A stretch of DNA of 64,000 nt from Neorhizobium galegae bv. officinalis (GCA_000985875.1 CCRI01000006.1:62001-126000), one strand, 5' to 3'. Positions 42,468 to 50,930 are shown, counted from the stretch's first letter. Notes: a model not told the origin generated them from the letters alone. Made by a program: numbers and translations.

Positions 42468-43697
42468 GTGACGGGCAGGTTGGTGATAATTGGCGCGGGT
42501 CAGGCGGGTTTCGCGCTTGCTGCAAAACTCCGGGCCCTGAAGGATGCGCGGCCGATCACGATCATCGGTTCGGAAGACGTGATCCCCTACCAGCGCCCGC
42601 CGCTCTCCAAGAAATATCTGCTCGGAGAGATGGAATTCGACCGGCTGACCTTCCGGCCCGAAAGCTGGTTTGCCGAACACGATGTCGAGCTTCTGCTCTC
42701 GACCTATGTCGAGGAGATCGACCGCAAGTCAAAGTCGGTCCGTATGCAGGACGGTGCCGTGCTTGAATACGACACCCTGGCGCTCGCCACCGGCTCGACG
42801 CCGCGCACGCTGCCGGCAAGCGTCGGCGGTGATCTCGACGGCGTCTTCACCGTGCGCGACAAGCGCGACGCCGACCTGCTGGCTGGCGAGATGAAGCCGG
42901 GCCGCCGGCTCCTTATTATAGGGGGCGGTTATATCGGCCTCGAAGCCGCCGCCGTCGCCCGCCATCTCGGCCTCGAAGTGACGCTGATCGAAATGGCCGA
43001 CCGCATCCTCCAGCGGGTCGCGGCCAAAGAGACCGCCGACGTGATGCGCGCCATCCACGACAGCCATGGGGTGGTCATCCGCGAAAAGACCGGCCTGCAC
43101 CGCCTGATCGGCGGAAGCGGCCCCGAAGGGAATCACGTGCGCGCCGCCGAGCTTTCCGACGGCAGCACGATCGACGTCGATTTCGTCATCGTCGGCATAG
43201 GCGTGAAGCCGAACGACGATCTGGCGCAGCAATGCGGCCTCGAGGTCGGCAATGGCGTGATCGTCGACGAATTCGCCCGCACCTCCGATCCCTCGATCTT
43301 CGCCATGGGCGACTGCGCCATGCTGCCCTGGAAGGGCGAGCGCATCCGTCTCGAATCGGTACAGAACGCCGTCGACCAGGCGGAAGCCGCCGCAGCGATC
43401 CTTGCCGGCGGCTCCGCGCCCTATGATGCAAAGCCGTGGTTCTGGTCCGACCAGTACGACGTGAAGCTGCAGATCGCCGGCTTCAACATGGGGTATGACG
43501 AGACGCTGGTGCGCAAGGGCGCCCGCGAGGGCAGCCTGTCGATCTGGTATTTCCGCGAGGGCCGGTTCATCGCCGTCGACGCGATCAACGACGCGAAGGC
43601 CTATGTAAGCGGCAAGAAGCTGCTCGATACCGGCATCCAACCGAACCGCGACGTCCTCGCGGATCCTGCCGCCGACCTGAAACAACTCCTCTCCTGA
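42468..43697 (+). CDS. FAD-dependent ferredoxin/rubredoxin reductase-type oxidoreductase
   Basis: Flavoprotein of 409 residues with an FAD Rossmann motif (VIIGAGQAGFALAAKL, residues 6-21) and an NAD(P)H Rossmann motif (LLIIGGGYIGLEAAAVARHL, near 146). The RPPLSKKYL and IFAMGDCA blocks are the class signatures. It resembles reductases that feed cytochrome P450 or dioxygenase ferredoxins (rhodocoxin-type). It starts at GTG 42468, with a GGGGAG site. It is followed 11 bases later by an aldolase gene in the same operon. No ferredoxin or P450 gene is nearby. Confidence 0.88.
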   Translation: MTGRLVIIGAGQAGFALAAKLRALKDARPITIIGSEDVIPYQRPPLSKKYLLGEMEFDRLTFRPESWFAEHDVELLLSTYVEEIDRKSKSVRMQDGAVLEYDTLALATGSTPRTLPASVGGDLDGVFTVRDKRDADLLAGEMKPGRRLLIIGGGYIGLEAAAVARHLGLEVTLIEMADRILQRVAAKETADVMRAIHDSHGVVIREKTGLHRLIGGSGPEGNHVRAAELSDGSTIDVDFVIVGIGVKPNDDLAQQCGLEVGNGVIVDEFARTSDPSIFAMGDCAMLPWKGERIRLESVQNAVDQAEAAAAILAGGSAPYDAKPWFWSDQYDVKLQIAGFNMGYDETLVRKGAREGSLSIWYFREGRFIAVDAINDAKAYVSGKKLLDTGIQPNRDVLADPAADLKQLLS

Positions 43698-43708
43698 AGG
43701 ATAACGCC

Positions 43709-44509
43709 ATGCCGTCTCCGAGGAATCACTTCAAGGCGGCGCTCAAGGCCCGTCAGCCGCAGATCGGCCTGTGGCTGAACATGGGTGAGGCGCTGACCGC
43801 CGAGATTGCCGGCAATGCCGGTTTCGACTGGCTGGTGATCGACGGCGAACATGGGCCGAACGACCTGCGCAGCATTCTGGCGCAATTGCAGGCTCTCGCC
43901 ACCTCTCCCTCGGAAGTGGTCGTGCGGCCGCCGATCGGCGAAACCTGGGTCATCAAGCAGATGCTCGACATCGGCGCCCGCACGCTGCTCGTGCCGATGG
44001 TCGATTCGGCGGAACAGGCGAGGGAGCTCGTCAGGGCCGTGCACTATCCGCCGCGCGGCGTGCGCGGCGTTGGTGCGGCCGTTGCCCGCGCCTCCGGCTT
44101 CAACGCCATTGCCGACTATGCCGAGACGGCTGCAGACGAGATCTGCCTGATCGTCCAGGCCGAGACCATGGCTTCGATCCGCGACCTGGAGAACATCGCC
44201 GCGGTGGACGGCGTCGACGGCGTCTTCATCGGCCCGGCCGACCTTTCGGCCGACATGGGCTATCTCGGCCGCATGGAGGCCCCGGAGGTCCAGGAGGTGA
44301 TCGAGAAGGCGATCGGGACGATCGTGAAGTCCGACAAGGCGGCCGGCATCCTGACGTTCAGCGAATCCCTGAACCGCCATTATCTCGATCTCGGCGCGAG
44401 CTTCGTGGCGGTCGGCGCCGATGTCACCGAATTTTCCGGGGCGCTGCGATCGCTGGCCGGCCGCTACGGTCGTGGTGGCGGTGTCGGCAAGCAGCGTTCG
44501 GGCTACTGA
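43709..44509 (+). CDS. HpcH/HpaI-family aldolase
   Basis: Class II metal-dependent aldolase of 266 residues. It has VIDGEHGPND with the catalytic His, the metal-binding Glu in QAETMASI and Asp in GPADLSADMG. Relatives split 4-hydroxy-2-oxoheptanedioate or 2-dehydro-3-deoxyglucarate. The start is 11 bases after the reductase stop, so the two form an operon, which suggests aromatic or sugar-acid breakdown. Substrate not determinable. Confidence 0.9.
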   Translation: MPSPRNHFKAALKARQPQIGLWLNMGEALTAEIAGNAGFDWLVIDGEHGPNDLRSILAQLQALATSPSEVVVRPPIGETWVIKQMLDIGARTLLVPMVDSAEQARELVRAVHYPPRGVRGVGAAVARASGFNAIADYAETAADEICLIVQAETMASIRDLENIAAVDGVDGVFIGPADLSADMGYLGRMEAPEVQEVIEKAIGTIVKSDKAAGILTFSESLNRHYLDLGASFVAVGADVTEFSGALRSLAGRYGRGGGVGKQRSGY

Positions 44510-44635
44510 GAATCAGCGAAGCGGCAAGAATGGAATCACTTGTTGCGATTCGCGTGTCGTGACCGGTGGGAATTGCATGACATTTCCATAAAAGACCTTG
44601 CCATCGATATCGTTTCCCAATAATCAGGCCCGACC

Positions 44636-44725
44636 GGAGAGGTGGCCGAGTGGTCGAAGGCGCTCCCCTGCTAAGGGAGTATACCCGAGAGGGTATCGTG
44701 GGTTCGAATCCCATCTTCTCCGCCA
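44636..44725 (+). tRNA. tRNA-Ser (anticodon GCT)
   Basis: A 90-base cloverleaf with a long variable arm, as in serine tRNAs. The acceptor GGAGAGG pairs with CTTCTCC. The anticodon loop CTGCTAA sits between CTCCC and GGGAG. The variable arm is TACCCGAGAGGGTA, the T loop GGTTCGAATCC, and CCA is encoded. The GCT anticodon reads AGC/AGU. The porin-recombinase block starts about 390 bases downstream. No repeat of its 3' end is seen near the recombinase gene. Confidence 0.95.
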
Positions 44726-45113
44726 TTCCAGGCTCGAAACGCCAACCCAATCCCATTCCAATCGACCTTTGCGCACTGCCCGCAGGACTGCGCAGTCGCG
44801 CCGCGTGACGGGCGAGGTGATTCCCTTTCGGCGTTTTCCCCACGACGCTAAGTGGCTGCCAGATAAGCCCTTTCTTAACAAAGCGTAAAATACCACCTAA
44901 CCCGGTCCCCGGCTTTGTGTCCTTTCGGCAACAGACTTATGGGAAGCGGGTACCGGAAAGGCGCCCGATTGAAGTTCCAGATTGCATGACCTCCCCCGTC
45001 TTGTATTTTCAAATCCGGAAGCGAGGCGGTGGATCGTCCTTCTTCTAGCAATCGACGGGGATGGGGCAGGGAACGCTGTCCTTCAGCAAAAAGAACCCAG
45101 ACCCATACGAAAC
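44726..45113. other. Upstream region of porin A
   Basis: 388 bases between tRNA-Ser and the first porin. This must contain the porin A promoter. No clear -35/-10 or operator could be fixed. None of it is duplicated upstream of the second porin A copy. Confidence 0.35.
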
Positions 45114-45130
45114 TTTGACTGGAGGTCAAA
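45114..45130 (+). promoter_or_regulatory. Palindrome over ribosome site of porin A
   Basis: TTTGAC-TGGAG-GTCAAA: 6-bp arms with the Shine-Dalgarno GGAG in the loop. Same element before all four porins. Confidence 0.7.
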
Positions 45131-45131
45131 A

Positions 45132-46199
45132 ATGAACATCAAGAGCCTTCTTCTCGGCTCCGCTGCTGCCCTCGCAGCAGTCTCCGGCGCTCAGGCAGCT
45201 GACGCCATCGTAGCTGCTGAACCGGAGCCCATGGAATACGTTCGCGTTTGCGACGCTTTCGGCACCGGCTACTTCTACATCCCGGGCACCGAAACCTGCC
45301 TCAAGATCGGCGGTTATGTCCGTTTTGAAGCCAACATCGGCCAGGACCAGAACTCGTTCAACGACACCGACTGGGATACCTGGTCGCGCGTTCAGCTCGA
45401 CTTCACCGCGAAGTCGGACACCGAGCTTGGCACGCTGACCTCGGTTGCTTCGGTTCGTTTCGAAGCCAACCAGGACATCGGTTACACTTCGAACATCACC
45501 AACGGTGGTGGTAGCGGCATCAACGACGCCTACATCAACGAAGCCTACATCCAGCTCGGCGGCTTCAAGGTTGGTCGTTACTACAACCCTTGGGATAAGG
45601 GCATCAACGGCGAATCCGATTGGAACTCCGGTTCCGGCACGACCCGTATGCAGTCTGTCGGTTACTTCTACACGGGCAGCGCCTTCACCGCTGGTGTACA
45701 GGTTGACGAACTGTCGCGTCTTCAGGGCGTTGGTGGCCAGAACGTCGGTATCGAAGCTCTCGTGACGACCAAGTTCGGCGGCGTAGCTTTCGACCTTCTC
45801 GGCGCTTATGACCTTGGTGCAGAAGAAGGCGCCGTTCGCGCCCTCATCTCGGCTCCGGTCGGTCCGGGCACCTTCCAGGCTCTCGCCATCTGGTCGAGCG
45901 GTCTCGGTGATGCGAACGGCGAAAATGCCTACGCCAACCGTGGTGAATGGACCCTGGCTGCTTCTTATGCCTTCAAGGTTGCCGACAAGCTGACCATCAC
46001 CCCCGGCGGTTCCTACATCTGGAATGCTGCTGACGGTGTTGGCGATTACGGTAGCGACGAAGCTTACCGCGTTGGTCTGACGGTCGACTACACGATCGTT
46101 CCGGGCTTCACCGCCAAGGTCACCGCGAACTACAACAAGGTTCAGACTGCGGCTGACGAGTTCTGGGATGGCTTCGTCCGTCTCGATCGCACGTTCTAA
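45132..46199 (+). CDS. RopA-like porin (Porin_2), copy A
   Basis: Outer-membrane general porin, 355 residues. The signal peptide is MNIKSLLLGSAAALAAVSGAQA (about 1-22). The mature start is ADAIVAAEPEPMEYVRVCDA, with two cysteines (VRVCDAF and TETCLKIGGY), then beta-strands ending in FVRLDRTF with the terminal Phe needed for assembly. Porins of this family in Rhizobium serve as phage receptors and permeability channels. ATG 45132 follows GGAGGTCAAAA. A terminator follows the stop. Nearly the same protein as copy A' at 48585. Confidence 0.95.
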   Translation: MNIKSLLLGSAAALAAVSGAQAADAIVAAEPEPMEYVRVCDAFGTGYFYIPGTETCLKIGGYVRFEANIGQDQNSFNDTDWDTWSRVQLDFTAKSDTELGTLTSVASVRFEANQDIGYTSNITNGGGSGINDAYINEAYIQLGGFKVGRYYNPWDKGINGESDWNSGSGTTRMQSVGYFYTGSAFTAGVQVDELSRLQGVGGQNVGIEALVTTKFGGVAFDLLGAYDLGAEEGAVRALISAPVGPGTFQALAIWSSGLGDANGENAYANRGEWTLAASYAFKVADKLTITPGGSYIWNAADGVGDYGSDEAYRVGLTVDYTIVPGFTAKVTANYNKVQTAADEFWDGFVRLDRTF

Positions 46200-46209
46200 T
46201 CATAATGGA

Positions 46210-46240
46210 ACTCCCCCGGTTCGCCGGGGGAGTTTTTTAT
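46210..46240 (+). terminator. Terminator of porin A
   Basis: ACTCCCCCGG-TTCG-CCGGGGGAGT followed by TTTTTAT. It would normally separate A from B. Confidence 0.88.
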
Positions 46241-46362
46241 AGATGGTTGGCCTCTATGAAGGGCCTCCACATGGGGAGTTGATATCGGGGGATAGGGCTG
46301 CTTATGCGGCCTTTACGTGTTTGATCAATTTTTGGTCGGGCACGAACTAGCATTCAGAGAAA

Positions 46363-46377
46363 TTGACTGGAGGTCAA
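46363..46377 (+). promoter_or_regulatory. Palindrome over ribosome site of porin B
   Basis: TTGAC-TGGAG-GTCAA, 5-bp arms, 4 bases before ATG 46382. Confidence 0.7.
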
Positions 46378-46381
46378 AAGA

Positions 46382-47437
46382 ATGAACATTAAGAGCCTTC
46401 TTCTCGGTTCTGCAGCGGCTCTCGCGGCAGTTTCCGGCGCTCAGGCTGCCGACGCCATCGTCGCGGCCGAACCGGAGCCCATGGAATACGTCCGCGTCTG
46501 CGACGCGTTCGGCACTGGTTACTTCTACATCCCGGGCACTGAAACCTGCCTCAAGATCGGTGGTTATGTCCGTTTTGAAGTCGGCTTTGGTGACGACACG
46601 AACGGCTTTAGTGGCGGCGACTGGGATTCGTACAGCCGCGCTCAGCTCGACTTCACCGCGAAGTCCGACACCGAACTCGGCACGCTGACCTCGGTTGCCT
46701 CGGTTCGCTTTGAAGCTAACCAGGACGTTGGCTACGCCTCGAACATCACCGCCGGTAGCGGCGATGTGAACGATGCCTACATCAACGAAGCCTACATCCA
46801 GCTCGGCGGTTTCCGCGTCGGTCGCTGGTTGAACTGGTGGGATGCTAACGACCTGCCGGGCGAACTCGACAACCTCGGTTCGAACCGTCTGCAGTCGATC
46901 TCCTACACCTACACCGGCTCGGCCTTCACGGCTGGCATTCAGGTTGACGAACTGTCGCGTCTTCAGGGCGTTGGCGGTCAGAACGTCGGTATCGAAGCTA
47001 TCATCCAGGCAGCGATCGGTCCGGCCAAGCTCGAACTGCTCGGTTCTTATGACTTCGGTGCCGAAGACGGTGCTGTCCGTGCGATCGGCTCTGTTGCGGT
47101 TGGTCCGGGCACCTTCTACCTCTCCGGCGTTTGGTCTTCGGGTGACAATGCCTACTACGGCGTAACCGATACCGGTGCTGGTGAAGCGGCTGTAGCTGTC
47201 GCCTATGCCTTCAAGGCAACCGACAAGCTCGAAATCATTCCGGAAGCCCAGTACATCTGGAACACGGAAGTTGATGCAGACGGCGACTTCTTCGGTGAAG
47301 ATGCCTGGGGCGCTGGCGTTACCGTCAACTACCAGATCGTCGAAAACTTCGCTGCCAAGGTTGCTGTAAACTACGTCGAAGTTGGCGATGATGACGGCAC
47401 GGTACAGGGTATCGTCCGCCTGCAGCGCGATTTCTAA
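46382..47437 (+). CDS. RopA-like porin (Porin_2), copy B
   Basis: Outer-membrane porin, 351 residues. The first 66 residues match copy A almost exactly, then the barrel differs (a loop with SGGDWDSYSRAQ, strand ends GRWLNWWDANDLPG), ending GIVRLQRDF. Only some extracellular loops are shared with A, so the channel or receptor surface differs. Its last 341 bases are identical to the corresponding part of copy B' (50534-50874). A terminator-like stem follows at 47447. Its own promoter may lie in the A-B spacer. Confidence 0.95.
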   Translation: MNIKSLLLGSAAALAAVSGAQAADAIVAAEPEPMEYVRVCDAFGTGYFYIPGTETCLKIGGYVRFEVGFGDDTNGFSGGDWDSYSRAQLDFTAKSDTELGTLTSVASVRFEANQDVGYASNITAGSGDVNDAYINEAYIQLGGFRVGRWLNWWDANDLPGELDNLGSNRLQSISYTYTGSAFTAGIQVDELSRLQGVGGQNVGIEAIIQAAIGPAKLELLGSYDFGAEDGAVRAIGSVAVGPGTFYLSGVWSSGDNAYYGVTDTGAGEAAVAVAYAFKATDKLEIIPEAQYIWNTEVDADGDFFGEDAWGAGVTVNYQIVENFAAKVAVNYVEVGDDDGTVQGIVRLQRDF

Positions 47438-47446
47438 TCAAATGCC

Positions 47447-47472
47447 AGCCCGCGGTCGCAAGACCGCGGGCT
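47447..47472 (+). terminator. Stem-loop after porin B
   Basis: AGCCCGCGGTC-GCAA-GACCGCGGGCT (11-bp stem), followed by GTTGCTGCT. The T tract is poor. The sequence is unlike the terminator after B'. Confidence 0.65.
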
Positions 47473-47593
47473 GTTGCTGCTCGGCCACGACACGGTGAAT
47501 TATGCGGGTCCAGAAAGGCCCGGCGCCATCATCACCCATTGAAGTCTTCGCCGTTCCATCGATTCTTGCCCTTCCGCGACCGGCGAGGGCAGG

Positions 47594-48520
47594 ATGGGAA
47601 AGGAAACCGAGAAAAAGGGGGAGGCTTTCGACCTCCGCTCATTCGGTCAATCCTACGCTGTCAATTACCAGTTCCATGCCAGCGGCCCCAAGGTCGTGAA
47701 GTCTTATAGGCTCACCACCCTTCTCGAACGGTATGTAGACATCCTTTGGGAGCCGGGAAGCCATAAAAGTAACGTAAGGGCTTTCATTAGCGAACTCGAC
47801 GAGATCCTTCTCGGCCAAGCGTTCGAGGCCTTCACGGACGAAATGGTGGACCGACTGATCGGCGACCTACGCAAACGTGGCAACAGCAATGCGACCATCA
47901 ATCGAAAGATGGCGGCGCTGAGCAAGCTGCTGCGGAAAGCGTTCAAGATGGGTGAAATCCACAGCTTACCTGAATTCCGCCGCCAGAAAGAAAAGGCGGG
48001 TCGCATCCGCTTTCTCGAGTTTGAAGAAGAGGACCGTCTCTTCTCCGCGATCCGCGCAAAAGATGAACTCTACTATGCTCTCTGCGTCTTCCTCGTCGAC
48101 ACCGGTGCCAGACTAGGGGAAGGGATCGGCCTCCGCTGGAACGACCTCCACGAAAACCGCGCTACCTTCTGGATCACGAAGTCAGGCAAGAGCCGAACCG
48201 TCCCACTAACACCTCGCGCGATCGAAGCGATCGAAGCGCAAACGGGCGCTGTAGAAGGCCCTTTTGCTTCCGTCGATCAGCAGCGTTTCCGTTGGATCTG
48301 GAACGCCGCGAAGGCAGAGGTCGGCCTAGGAACCGACGACGACGTCGTTCCCCACGTTCTACGTCACACCTGCGCATCGCGCTTGGTACGCGGCGGGATC
48401 GACATCCGGCGAGTGCAAATGTGGTTAGGGCATCAGACCCTGCAAATGACCATGCGATATGCACACCTAGCCTCTCATGACTTAGACGTCTGCCTCCCAA
48501 TTCTCCTCAGAAGGCCTTAG
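47594..48520 (+). CDS. Tyrosine recombinase/integrase between porin pairs
   Basis: Site-specific recombinase of 308 residues. The N-terminal core-binding domain (about 35-120) is followed by the catalytic domain with all active residues: R173 (TGARLGEG), H254 and R257 (HVLRHT), H280 (WLGHQT) and the nucleophile Y289 (MRYAHL). It is complete and probably active. It is related to XerC/D and phage integrases. No excisionase, phage or transposon genes accompany it. It sits exactly between the duplicated porin pairs, and its stop is 45 bases from the palindrome of porin A'. Confidence 0.93.
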   Translation: MGKETEKKGEAFDLRSFGQSYAVNYQFHASGPKVVKSYRLTTLLERYVDILWEPGSHKSNVRAFISELDEILLGQAFEAFTDEMVDRLIGDLRKRGNSNATINRKMAALSKLLRKAFKMGEIHSLPEFRRQKEKAGRIRFLEFEEEDRLFSAIRAKDELYYALCVFLVDTGARLGEGIGLRWNDLHENRATFWITKSGKSRTVPLTPRAIEAIEAQTGAVEGPFASVDQQRFRWIWNAAKAEVGLGTDDDVVPHVLRHTCASRLVRGGIDIRRVQMWLGHQTLQMTMRYAHLASHDLDVCLPILLRRP

Positions 48521-48565
48521 TCGCCGTACCTAATAACCAAGCCCGACGCCCCTCCAGCCAATCAA

Positions 48566-48584
48566 TTTTGACTGGAGGTCAAAA
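48566..48584 (+). promoter_or_regulatory. Palindrome over ribosome site of porin A'
   Basis: TTTTGAC-TGGAG-GTCAAAA: 7-bp arms, the longest of the four. Homology with the porin A upstream region starts here. Confidence 0.7.
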
Positions 48585-49649
48585 ATGAACATCAAGAGCC
48601 TTCTTCTCGGCTCCGCTGCTGCCCTCGCAGCAGTCTCCGGCGCTCAGGCAGCTGACGCCATCGTAGCTGCTGAACCGGAGCCCATGGAATACGTTCGCGT
48701 TTGCGACGCTTTCGGCACCGGCTACTTCTATATCCCGGGCACCGAAACCTGCCTCAAGATCGGCGGTTATGTCCGTTTTGAAGCCAACATCGGCCAGGAC
48801 GAGAACTCGTTCAACGACACCGACTGGGATACCTGGTCGCGCGTTCAGCTCGACTTCACCGCGAAGTCGGACACCGAGCTTGGTACGCTGACCTCGGTTG
48901 CTTCGGTTCGTTTCGAAGCTAACCAGGACGTTGCTTACACGTCCAACGCCAGCTCCAACGGTGCTTACATCAACGAAGCCTACATCCAGCTCGGCGGCTT
49001 CAAGGTTGGTCGTTACTACAACCCTTGGGATAAGGGCATCAACGGCGAGTCCGATTGGAACTCCGGTAGCCAGAACACCCGCATGCAGTCTGTCGGCTAC
49101 TTCTACACGGGTAGCGCCTTCACTGCTGGTGTCCAGGTTGACGAACTGTCGCGTCTTCAGGGTCTTGGTGGCCAGAACGTCGGTGTCGAAGCTCTCGTAA
49201 CGGCTAAGTTCGGCGGCGTGGCTTTCGACCTTCTCGGCGCTTATGATCTGGGTGCAGAAGAAGGCGCCGTTCGCGCCCTCATCTCGGCTCCGGTCGGTCC
49301 GGGCACCTTCCAGGCTCTCGCCATCTGGTCGAGCGGTCTCGGTGATGCGAACTTCGACAATGCCTACGCCAACCGTGGCGAATGGACCCTGGCGGCTTCT
49401 TATGCCTTCAAGGTTGGCGACAAGCTGACCATCACCCCCGGCGGTTCTTACATCTGGAATGCTGCTGACGGCGTTGGCGATTACGGTAACGACGAGGCTT
49501 ACCGCGTTGGTCTGACGGTCGACTACACGATCGTTCCGGGCTTCACCGCAAAGGTTACCGCGAACTACAACCAGACCCAGGTCGATGGTTTGACGTCGCG
49601 TGAAAACAAGTTCTGGAACGGCTTCGTCCGTCTCGACCGCACGTTCTAA
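48585..49649 (+). CDS. RopA-like porin (Porin_2), copy A'
   Basis: Outer-membrane porin, 354 residues, nearly identical to copy A. Differences cluster in two places: after QDV (AYTSNASSNGAYIN against the longer insert of A) and near the C-terminal strand (TQVDGLTSRENKFWNGF). Both would be exposed loops, the parts phages and antibodies meet. It ends FVRLDRTF. It lies 64 bases after the recombinase gene and lacks the upstream sequence of copy A, so its expression may depend on the recombinase transcript. Confidence 0.95.
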   Translation: MNIKSLLLGSAAALAAVSGAQAADAIVAAEPEPMEYVRVCDAFGTGYFYIPGTETCLKIGGYVRFEANIGQDENSFNDTDWDTWSRVQLDFTAKSDTELGTLTSVASVRFEANQDVAYTSNASSNGAYINEAYIQLGGFKVGRYYNPWDKGINGESDWNSGSQNTRMQSVGYFYTGSAFTAGVQVDELSRLQGLGGQNVGVEALVTAKFGGVAFDLLGAYDLGAEEGAVRALISAPVGPGTFQALAIWSSGLGDANFDNAYANRGEWTLAASYAFKVGDKLTITPGGSYIWNAADGVGDYGNDEAYRVGLTVDYTIVPGFTAKVTANYNQTQVDGLTSRENKFWNGFVRLDRTF

Positions 49650-49659
49650 TAATAAAGGA

Positions 49660-49690
49660 ACTCCCCCGGTTATCCGGGGGAGTTCTCTAT
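49660..49690 (+). terminator. Terminator of porin A'
   Basis: ACTCCCCCGG-TTAT-CCGGGGGAGT, then TCTCTAT. Same stem as after A, with a weaker T tract. Confidence 0.75.
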
Positions 49691-49812
49691 AAATGGTTGG
49701 CCTCAATGCAGGGCCTCCACATGGGGAGTTGATATCGGGGGATAGGGCTGCTTGCGCGGCCTTTACGTGTTTGATCGATTTTTGGTCGGGCGCGAACTAG
49801 CATTCAGAGAAA

Positions 49813-49827
49813 TTGACTGGAGGTCAA
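49813..49827 (+). promoter_or_regulatory. Palindrome over ribosome site of porin B'
   Basis: TTGAC-TGGAG-GTCAA, identical to that of copy B. Confidence 0.7.
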
Positions 49828-49831
49828 AAGA

Positions 49832-50872
49832 ATGAACATTAAGAGCCTTCTTCTCGGTTCTGCAGCGGCTCTCGCGGCAGTTTCCGGTGCTCAGGCTGCC
49901 GACGCTATCGTCGCTGCCGAACCGGAGCCTATGGAATACGTTCGTGTCTGCGACGCGTTCGGCACTGGTTATTTCTACATCCCGGGCACTGAAACCTGCC
50001 TCAAGGTCGGTGGTTATGTCCGTTTCGAAGTCGGCTTCGGTGAAGATACGAACAGCTTCAACAACGGCGACTGGGATTCGTACAGCCGCGCTCAGCTCGA
50101 CTTCACCGCGAAGTCCGACACCGAACTCGGCACGCTGACCTCGGTTGCTTCGGTTCGTTTTGAAGCCAACCAGGACGTTGGTTACACGTCCAACGGCAGC
50201 TCCAACGGCGCTTACATCAATGAAGCCTATATCCAGCTCGGCGGTTTCCGCGTCGGTCGTTGGTTGAACTGGTGGGATGCTAACGACCTTCCGGGCGAAC
50301 TCGACAACCTCGGTTCCAACCGTCTGCAGTCGATCTCCTACACCTACACCGGCTCTGCCTTCACGGCTGGCATCCAGGTTGACGAACTGTCGCGTCTTCA
50401 GGGCGTTGGTGGCCAGAACGTCGGTATCGAAGCTATCATCCAGGCAGCGATCGGCCCGGCCAAGCTCGAACTGCTCGGTTCTTATGACTTCAGCGCCGAA
50501 AACGGTGCCGTCCGTGCGATCGGCTCGGTGGCCGTTGGTCCGGGCACCTTCTACCTCTCCGGCGTTTGGTCTTCGGGTGACAATGCCTACTACGGCGTAA
50601 CCGATACCGGTGCTGGTGAAGCGGCTGTAGCTGTCGCCTATGCCTTCAAGGCAACCGACAAGCTCGAAATCATTCCGGAAGCCCAGTACATCTGGAACAC
50701 GGAAGTTGATGCAGACGGCGACTTCTTCGGTGAAGATGCCTGGGGCGCTGGCGTTACCGTCAACTACCAGATCGTCGAAAACTTCGCTGCCAAGGTTGCT
50801 GTAAACTACGTCGAAGTTGGCGATGATGACGGCACGGTACAGGGTATCGTCCGCCTGCAGCGCGATTTCTAA
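49832..50872 (+). CDS. RopA-like porin (Porin_2), copy B'
   Basis: Outer-membrane porin, 346 residues. Same as copy B except for a variable stretch around residues 70-125 (EDTNSFNNGDWDS and NGSSNGAYIN, the latter shared with A') and a few points up to base 50533. The last 341 bases are identical to copy B. It ends GIVRLQRDF. The NGSSNGAYIN stretch, like that of A' and unlike B, points to exchange between porin genes. It is followed by a strong terminator. Confidence 0.95.
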   Translation: MNIKSLLLGSAAALAAVSGAQAADAIVAAEPEPMEYVRVCDAFGTGYFYIPGTETCLKVGGYVRFEVGFGEDTNSFNNGDWDSYSRAQLDFTAKSDTELGTLTSVASVRFEANQDVGYTSNGSSNGAYINEAYIQLGGFRVGRWLNWWDANDLPGELDNLGSNRLQSISYTYTGSAFTAGIQVDELSRLQGVGGQNVGIEAIIQAAIGPAKLELLGSYDFSAENGAVRAIGSVAVGPGTFYLSGVWSSGDNAYYGVTDTGAGEAAVAVAYAFKATDKLEIIPEAQYIWNTEVDADGDFFGEDAWGAGVTVNYQIVENFAAKVAVNYVEVGDDDGTVQGIVRLQRDF

Positions 50873-50897
50873 TCTGATTTGATCGGATTGAGTTTAG

Positions 50898-50930
50898 AAG
50901 CCCGGCCTCGTGCCGGGCTTTTTGTTTTGG
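50898..50930 (+). terminator. Terminator of porin B'
   Basis: AAGCCCGGC-CTCGT-GCCGGGCTT followed by TTTGTTTT. Confidence 0.9.

Larger units (their letters stand above)
45114..50874 (+). repeat. Segmental duplication of a two-porin unit flanking the recombinase
   Basis: Unit 1 (45114-47439) and unit 2 (48566-50874) are direct repeats: palindrome, porin A, terminator, 180-base spacer, palindrome, porin B. The spacers at 46200-46381 and 49650-49831 are almost the same. Homology starts within a few bases of the first palindrome and stops within a few bases of the last stop codon. Between the units lie the B stem-loop and the recombinase. Confidence 0.85.

Noticed and set aside
44636..44725. tRNA-Ser as attachment site for the recombinase
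   Set aside because: The recombinase gene is 2.9 kb away and no second copy of the tRNA 3' end is found in the region. The porin palindromes fit the duplication edges better.
44982..45131. Upstream extension of porin A in the same frame
   Set aside because: ATG 45132 has GGAGGTC at the right distance and begins a perfect signal peptide shared by all four copies.
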